DNA from: DATHBD01 sp035296325 | GTDB lineage: Bacteria; Actinomycetota; Actinomycetes; Mycobacteriales; Micromonosporaceae | Direction of reading: 5' to 3' | DNA length: 16,982 nt | Assembly: GCA_035296325.1 (NCBI GenBank) | Contig: DATHBD010000049.1 | Location: 1 to 16,982, forward strand | Part shown: piece after piece, positions 13,755-16,982 of the stretch | Numbering within the stretch: position 1 is the stretch's first letter | How the letters are laid out: every line of letters starts with the position of its first letter | The notes under the pieces: model-generated | Databases searched by the model: none | What the model was told of the DNA's origin: nothing | The model's input: the letters and a program-made list of their open reading frames with translations, nothing else | Translations under genes and position numbers: made by a program

Positions 13755-14381
13755 TCAGCCGCCCTTCGCCCACCGGATGACCTCGCCGGAGACCAGGTCC
13801 GGCGCCTCACGGTGGGGAAAGTGGCCGACGTCTTCGAGCATCCGCCACTCGTACGCGGCGATGACGTAGCGCCCCGACCCCTGCGCCGTCCGCGGCAGGA
13901 TCGCCCGGTCGACGGCGCCGTGCAGTTGCAGCGTCGGGCTGACGACCGGCTGCTGGAGCGCCTTGAGGAACCGTCGCCCCTGCAGGCGCAGCGCCGAGCG
14001 GGCCGCCCACCGGTACCCCTCCATCGCGCAGAACGACGCCTGCGGGATGCGGATCGCCTCGCGGCAGCGCCGCTCGTAGTCGGCGTACCCGGCGGAGCGC
14101 ACCCAGGTCGGGCCGCCCCAGCGGCGCAGGTACTCCCCGATGAGCGCGGCGTTGTCGCGGGTCACCACGTGCTCGTACCGCGGCACCTGGAACTTCAGCA
14201 CCGGTAGCGCGGCCGCGAGCTGCCCGCGCGGGTCCGTCACCATGGCGGCGCGCAACCGCAAGGGGTGCGCGGCCCCGACGGTGACCAGCGAACGGACGAC
14301 GCGGGGGTGCAAGCAGGCGGTGGCCCAGGCGATCATCCCGCCGTACCCGGCGCCGACCAGCACGGTTACATCAGCTCCCAT
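13755..14381 (-). pseudogene. 5'-truncated alpha/beta-hydrolase
   Basis: 208 residues corresponding to the second two-thirds of an alpha/beta-hydrolase of the epoxide-hydrolase/haloalkane-dehalogenase type (normally near 300 aa). It begins at the strand before the nucleophile elbow: DVTVLVGAGYGGMIAW, where relatives read VGHDWGGxxAW. The nucleophile position is Gly, so catalysis by the usual route is excluded. The cap region (about 70-150), LHGAVDR (acid loop) and DVGHFPHREAP (catalytic His) follow. No ribosome binding site precedes the ATG: the 12-bp hairpin of the HNH gene ends 3 nt upstream. The N-terminal part was evidently lost where the HNH/tRNA segment joins. Probably non-functional. 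Confidence 0.75.
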
Positions 14382-14383
14382 CG

Positions 14384-14413
14384 CCGGCCGGCGGGGTGAT
14401 GCCCGCCGGCCGG
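14384..14413 (-). terminator. 12-bp stem hairpin terminator of the HNH gene
   Basis: CCGGCCGGCGGG pairs perfectly with its complement at 14402-14413 around a 6-nt loop, one nt after the HNH stop codon (14415-14417). No U-run follows, and the truncated hydrolase starts immediately after. Confidence 0.75.
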
Positions 14414-14414
14414 G

Positions 14415-14858
14415 TCAGCGCAGGGACCACGCGGCCCAGGTCGGTGCCGTGGGTACGGTCCGCAGGGGCATCCGCGCCTCGGACGGAGTCCGGTCACCCT
14501 TGCGCTGATTGCAGCGGCCACACGCCGCCACGGTGTTGATCCAGGCGTTCGATCCGCCGCGCGAGCGCGGGAGTACGTGATCGATGGTGCTGGCCGCTCC
14601 GGCGCAGTATCCGCACCGGTGACCGTCGCGGGCCAGCACCCCGGCGCGTGACCACGCCGGGCCCTTGCTGTGCCGCCACCTGGTGACGACGTAGTGCACA
14701 AGACGCACCACGCGCGGCACCGGGTACACCCCGATGATCCGGTCGGGCTCCGATTCGTGGATCTCGGCGACCTGGCGCAGCAGCATCCGGATCGCGTGCC
14801 GGAGGCTGACCCGGTGCAGCGGGCCGAGGTCGGCATTGATGACCAGTACGGTGTCCAC
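14415..14858 (-). CDS. HNH endonuclease of the tRNA array
   Basis: A 147-residue protein starting with GTG at 14858. The C-terminal half is a zinc-ribbon HNH nuclease: RCGYC (C82, C85), then TIDHVLPRSRGG with the DH pair D93/H94, WIN (N108), and CGRCN (C113, C116) followed by NQRKGDRTP. The two CxxC pairs bind structural zinc and the H-N residues form the beta-beta-alpha-metal site that cuts DNA. The N-terminal half (about 1-65) is a separate domain, MDTVLVINADLGPLHRVSLRHAIRMLL, that I remember from actinobacterial HNH proteins of this size. It lies 38 nt downstream of tRNA-Gly(GCC) on the same strand, ends in its own terminator, and may be a homing-type or host-domesticated nuclease. HNH genes are recurrent companions of actinobacterial tRNA arrays. 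Confidence 0.92.
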   Translation of the reverse strand: MDTVLVINADLGPLHRVSLRHAIRMLLRQVAEIHESEPDRIIGVYPVPRVVRLVHYVVTRWRHSKGPAWSRAGVLARDGHRCGYCAGAASTIDHVLPRSRGGSNAWINTVAACGRCNQRKGDRTPSEARMPLRTVPTAPTWAAWSLR

Positions 14859-14896
14859 CGGATGCCTCCCTTCGGTCGTGGCCGGTGGCGGAACAA

Positions 14897-14973
14897 TGGA
14901 GCGGCAGCCGGGACTTGAACCCGGGACCTCGACGTTGGCAACGTCGCGCTCTACCAGACTGAGCTACAACCGC
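14897..14973 (-). tRNA. tRNA-Gly(GCC)
   Basis: Anticodon arm CGACG-TTGCCAA-CGTCG, T-arm CCGGG-TTCAAGT-CCCGG, T73 (Gly discriminator), encoded CCA. Acceptor GCGGTTG/CTGCCGC has a T-T mismatch at 6-67. Next downstream is the HNH gene. Confidence 0.93.
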
Positions 14974-14978
14974 ATGCG

Positions 14979-15051
14979 AGCCATCGCACGGAATCGAACC
15001 GTGGGCCTCGCCCGTACCAGGGGCGCGCTCTTCCAGCTGAGCTACGACGGC
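14979..15051 (-). tRNA. tRNA-Thr(GGT)
   Basis: Anticodon arm CGCCC-CTGGTAC-GGGCG, acceptor GCCGTCG/CGATGGC with one wobble, T-arm CACGG-TTCGATT-CCGTG, T73, no CCA. Confidence 0.93.
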
Positions 15052-15052
15052 G

Positions 15053-15128
15053 TGGTGCCCCGCGAGGGAGTCGAACCCCCAACCTGCCGAGCTTGAATCG
15101 GCCGCCTCTTCCGTTGGGCCAGCGGGGC
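15053..15128 (-). tRNA. Class I tRNA with Leu(CAA) anticodon
   Basis: Anticodon arm GCCGA-TTCAAGC-TCGGC, acceptor GCCCCGC/GCGGGGC fully paired, T-arm GGGGG-TTCGACT-CCCTC, A73 and encoded CCA. The variable loop is AGGTT (5 nt), so this third leucine-anticodon gene also has a class I body. Confidence 0.87.
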
Positions 15129-15130
15129 AG

Positions 15131-15206
15131 TGGCTCCGGGTACAGGAATCGAACCTGTGTCCCCCCGATCCAAAGTCGGGGCGCCCAGCCAGCAGAGCAA
15201 CCCGGA
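15131..15206 (-). tRNA. tRNA-Gln(TTG)
   Basis: Anticodon arm CCCGA-CTTTGGA-TCGGG, acceptor TCCGGGT/ACCCGGA with the U1-A72 pair and G73 used by GlnRS or Glu-adT systems, T-arm ACAGG-TTCGATT-CCTGT, encoded CCA. The following 133 nt (15207-15339) hold no recognisable gene. Confidence 0.92.
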
Positions 15207-15339
15207 ACGCCGGCGGCCGGAACCAGGGGCGGTGACCTTCCGCTCGACGCCGGTCATGACTCTGACGTCCCCGGGGTGGTGGTGGCCAGCACCAGCCCGG
15301 TTGACCGCGGCATCCGCCGCCCCCTGTCCCGACGCCCAG

Positions 15340-15412
15340 AGCGATGGCGGGGACTCGAACCCCGTCATGCCAGCTTGGAAGGCTGGTGCCCTACCTGTTG
15401 GGCTACCACCGC
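15340..15412 (-). tRNA. tRNA-Gly(TCC)
   Basis: Anticodon arm CCAGC-CTTCCAA-GCTGG, acceptor GCGGTGG/CCATCGC, T-arm CGGGG-TTCGAGT-CCCCG, T73 (Gly), no CCA. Confidence 0.93.
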
Positions 15413-15473
15413 GTGTGCTGTGCGTCGATGCGTCGCGCCCGACATCGGACGCCTGTATTGCCTTTGTCGTGCG

Positions 15474-15540
15474 TCGCCCGTCCGGGGGTCGAACCGGCAA
15501 CCTCGCGGGCTTCAACCGCGCGCTCTACCATCCGTGCTCG
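15474..15540 (-). pseudogene. tRNA-Phe(GAA)-like, degenerate 5' part
   Basis: Anticodon arm CGCGG-TTGAAGC-CCGCG and the end of a D-arm (GGATGGTAGAGC) are clear. The T-stem GCCGG/CCCGG has two mismatches, and no 5' strand complementary to the 3' acceptor ACGGGCG exists. Likely a decayed gene, the only Phe anticodon in the array. Confidence 0.55.
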
Positions 15541-15852
15541 AAAGGCCCCAGTGGTGAGCGGTCGACCCGGTCAGTGCCGGTGGGAGCCGACACTGGTGTT
15601 CCCGGCCCGCCGGCAGCTGGGGCCGCTCCCAGGCCGTCGGCTGCTGGAGACGGTCGGCCACCCCGCACTCCGCTGAGCTGCGAGGACGAAGACGGAAGAC
15701 CGCCGTACGCGCTGCACACGCTCACCACCCGCCCTGGGGCCGGCGTGCGGTCGGCGGGCCGGTGCAGTGCTCGCCCTGACCGACCCGGTCCGTCTTCCGC
15801 GCGGCCTCTTGCAGGCGCTGCCCCCCTCGGGCAGCTGCTCCTGGTCGTCTCG
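15541..15852. other. Gap in the array with a possible tRNA 5' half
   Basis: No gene in these 312 nt. On the minus strand around 15664-15691 GTCCTCGCAGCTCAGCGGAG looks like the acceptor and D-arm start of a tRNA, but no anticodon or T-arm follows, so it is at most a remnant. Confidence 0.3.
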
Positions 15853-15924
15853 TGGACCTGGGCGGACTCGAACCGCCGACCCCCGCCCTGCCGAGGCGGT
15901 GCGCTACCAATTGCGCACAGGCCC
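15853..15924 (-). tRNA. tRNA-Ala(GGC), C33
   Basis: Anticodon arm CCGCC-TCGGCAG-GGCGG with C at 33. Acceptor GGGCCTG/CAGGTCC contains G3-T70, the alanine identity pair. D-stem GCGC/GCGC, T-arm GGCGG-TTCGAGT-CCGCC, A73, no CCA. Confidence 0.92.
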
Positions 15925-15930
15925 AAAAGT

Positions 15931-16003
15931 GTCCGGAGCCCCGAGTTGAACGGGGTGTCTCACGCTCCCAAAGCGCGCGGGTTGCCGTCTCCCCCGCTCC
16001 GGA
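15931..16003 (-). tRNA. tRNA-Pro(TGG), atypical acceptor
   Basis: Anticodon arm CGCGC-TTTGGGA-GCGTG, T-arm CCCCG-TTCAACT-CGGGG, D-stem GCGGG/CCCGC. With a 5-bp T-stem the acceptor is TCCGGAG/CTCCGGA and residue 73 is C; shifting by one gives C1-G72 and A73, the usual Pro elements, at the cost of a 4-bp T-stem. No CCA. Confidence 0.75.
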
Positions 16004-16014
16004 TCGAAGCTCCT

Positions 16015-16049
16015 TGGGCGCCGCCTTCCATGTTCCACGGCGGCGCCCA
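16015..16049. other. 11-bp perfect hairpin between tRNA-Pro and tRNA-Trp
   Basis: TGGGCGCCGCC pairs with its complement at 16039-16049 around a 13-nt loop, without a U-run on either strand. It could be a terminator, an RNase processing signal, or a remnant. Confidence 0.5.
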
Positions 16050-16087
16050 CGGTCTATCCAGCGCGGCGGTGGTACGCCACGCTGATC

Positions 16088-16116
16088 TTTCATGCCATCC
16101 ACTGTGGAGTTGTCAA
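16088..16116 (-). promoter_or_regulatory. Possible internal promoter with perfect -35
   Basis: On the minus strand TTGACA (16111-16116) is followed after 17 nt by ATGAAA, a poor -10. It points at tRNA-Pro(TGG) and the rest of the array; weak evidence. Confidence 0.25.
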
Positions 16117-16150
16117 TGATCAGTGCCGCCGGCCGGGCCGGGGCGTGGAG

Positions 16151-16225
16151 CACGGGCGGCAGGAGTCGAACCTGCACCGTCCGGTTTTGGAGACCGGTGC
16201 TCTTGTCCGGTTGAGCTACACCCGC
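16151..16225 (-). tRNA. tRNA-Trp(CCA), first gene of the array
   Basis: Anticodon arm CCGGT-CTCCAAA-ACCGG, acceptor GCGGGTG/CGCCCGT with wobbles at 1-72 and 6-67, T-arm GCAGG-TTCGACT-CCTGC, G73 (Trp), no CCA. Its 5' end lies 28 nt after a strong terminator. Confidence 0.93.
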
Positions 16226-16252
16226 AAGTCCGTCGAGCTGGACGCGTCCGGG

Positions 16253-16293
16253 AAAAGAAAACGCCGCCCGGTCCCGGATGTGGGGGGGCGGCG
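16253..16293 (-). terminator. Intrinsic terminator with U-tract upstream of the array
   Basis: On the minus strand CGCCGCCC pairs with GGGCGGCG (8 bp, 16-nt loop), directly followed by TTTTCTTTT. It sits between the 44-codon ORF and tRNA-Trp. It either ends the ORF transcript or attenuates transcription into the array. Confidence 0.85.
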
Positions 16294-16311
16294 CGTACAT
16301 CGCTAGCTCTG

Positions 16312-16446
16312 CTAGCTGCGCCACCGGCCCAGGTCGTCGTTGTGCTCTATGCCGCAGATCAGGTAGCCGGGTCGCCCGGCGAAGGTCATGGCAACCCCAC
16401 CGCGCGGCATCAGCCGCTGCGCTGCGATCGAGGGTTGCCACAACAT
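16312..16446 (-). CDS. 44-aa small protein or leader peptide
   Basis: The minus-strand ORF encodes 44 residues, starting MLWQPSIAAQRLMPRGG and ending GIEHNDDLGRWRS. AGGAGA lies 8 nt before the ATG, and a well-spaced promoter lies about 45 nt upstream, so expression is well supported although the peptide is too short for homology by eye. It is basic, has two Trp, one Cys and no membrane segment. An intrinsic terminator follows 18 nt after the stop, then tRNA-Trp. Two readings are possible: an autonomous small gene, or a leader whose translation decides whether transcription enters the tRNA array. An in-frame internal ATG (residue 20) could give a 25-aa form. Confidence 0.65.
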   Translation of the reverse strand: MLWQPSIAAQRLMPRGGVAMTFAGRPGYLICGIEHNDDLGRWRS

Positions 16447-16490
16447 GACTGGTCTCCTGACCTTGGTCGGTTCGTTCTGTGCTGATCCCT

Positions 16491-16519
16491 AAGGTAGGGC
16501 CACCCACCCCGGTCAGCAA
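16491..16519 (-). promoter_or_regulatory. Promoter for the small ORF and possibly the array
   Basis: TTGCTG (-35) and TACCTT (-10, fits TAnnnT) are separated by exactly 17 nt on the minus strand. Start of transcription would fall near 16484, giving a leader of about 40 nt before the ATG at 16446. Confidence 0.65.
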
Positions 16520-16843
16520 CTCTATTACGAAGAGCGACAGACCCGCGGTCAGTGACTGAAGTGGATGGTGAATACGGGTTGGGGCGTCATTGACGGGCAG
16601 GTTCTCGGCGTCCTGAGCACGGTCAGCCGCGGTGAGGGCGAAGAACTGATCGGTCAGTGACAGGTACCTGCCCTGGTCGCCCAGGATCCGGTCCAACGAC
16701 GTGGCGTCGTGGCGGCCGGTCCTGCGCAGGCCATTGGGGACGGCAACGAACTCGGCAGCGGCGCCACGGTGGGACAGACGGCGTACCCGTTCGACGGGTC
16801 GCCGAGGGGCCGCTTCGTGGCCGGCGTGCTGCACCGCACCGAG
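16520..16843. other. Unassigned stretch between promoter and IS630 end
   Basis: Both strands are open over parts of these 324 nt. Minus-strand reading gives ATSLDRILGDQGRYLSLTDQFFALTAADRA; plus-strand reading near 16735-16860 gives GATVGQTAYPFDGSPRGRFVAGVLHRTEL, which looks protein-like. Neither has a supported start and I recognise no family; probably a gene remnant cut by the insertion. Confidence 0.3.
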
Positions 16844-16982
16844 CTAGTGTCGCGCGTCTGAAGTTGGTTGACGGGTGGCGTGGGGAAGGATCTGGTCGGC
16901 GGTTTTGGTCCAGATGAACGGGTGGCAGCGTTCGTTCCAGCCGTCGATGAATCGTCGGATGGCGGCGACGAGGTCTTTGACG
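16844..16982 (-). mobile_element. IS630-family transposase, C-terminal end (cut by window edge)
   Basis: The minus-strand frame enters from the window edge and reads VKDLVAAIRRFIDGWNERCHPFIWTKTADQILPHATRQPTSDARH before a TAG stop at 16844-16846. FIDGWNxRCHPFxWTKTADQIL is the C-terminal signature of actinobacterial IS630 transposases (DDE_3 group); the catalytic residues lie outside the window. The stop overlaps CTAG at 16844-16847; IS630 elements insert at TA, often in CTAG, so the element probably ends here and the adjacent sequence is the target. Whether the transposase is complete cannot be seen. Confidence 0.85.

Noticed and set aside
15130..16834. Long overlapping ORFs across the tRNA block (329 aa plus strand, 370 aa minus strand)
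   Set aside because: They run through several well-folded tRNA genes, have Arg/Pro-rich low-complexity products and no supported starts; high GC keeps frames open by chance.

Overview
The window is very GC-rich, with G/C-biased third codon positions, GTG starts, a NarL-type two-component system next to an FtsX-type exporter, and actinobacterial IS30/IS630 remnants. This points to a high-GC actinobacterium, plausibly Micromonosporaceae or a relative; genus is inference. It has two very different halves.

Left half (1-8040) is ordinary chromosome: the end of an ABC-2-type permease gene, a dead IS30-family transposase fragment, a response regulator and sensor histidine kinase overlapping by 4 nt (minus strand), a divergently transcribed ABC ATPase and large FtsX-like permease, a small APH-fold phosphotransferase (minus strand), and a six-helix membrane protein. 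The kinase/regulator pair probably controls the adjacent exporter. A fragment of what looks like an MXAN_6230/SCO0854-type protein (about 8190-8819) ends this half.

Right half (8915-16225) is a tRNA array. By reading T-arms, anticodon arms and acceptor pairings I find 36 tRNA or tRNA-like genes with a readable anticodon plus one truncated remnant, all on the minus strand. They cover all 20 amino acids with 35 different anticodons; only CAT occurs twice, once in an initiator-like body. Several genes are 1-5 nt apart, only 12 encode CCA, and many carry non-canonical features: short-variable-arm bodies with leucine anticodons, C33 in four anticodon loops, a tRNA-Pro without a D-arm, and altered T-loops. 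Identity elements such as G3:U70 in Ala, G-1/C73 in His and U1-A72/G73 in Gln(TTG) are kept. Between tRNA-Ile(GAT) and tRNA-Arg(ACG) lies an RNase P RNA (rnpB)-like gene with a large internal deletion. The array thus carries a near-complete decoding set and a relative of the RNA enzyme that would cut it into tRNAs.

The array is in three blocks (16225-14897, 12758-11561, 10537-8915). Between them lie an HNH endonuclease gene with its own terminator, a 5'-truncated alpha/beta-hydrolase, a secreted six-cysteine protein, an unknown plus-strand gene with a 14-bp-stem terminator, and a frameshifted integrase-like remnant. Upstream of tRNA-Trp a good promoter drives a 44-codon ORF that ends in a strong intrinsic terminator: either a leader/attenuator or an independent small gene. 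An IS630-family transposase end closes the window. tRNA arrays with HNH genes have been reported in actinobacteria; the compact rnpB, the divergent tRNA bodies and the leader are the parts most worth following up.
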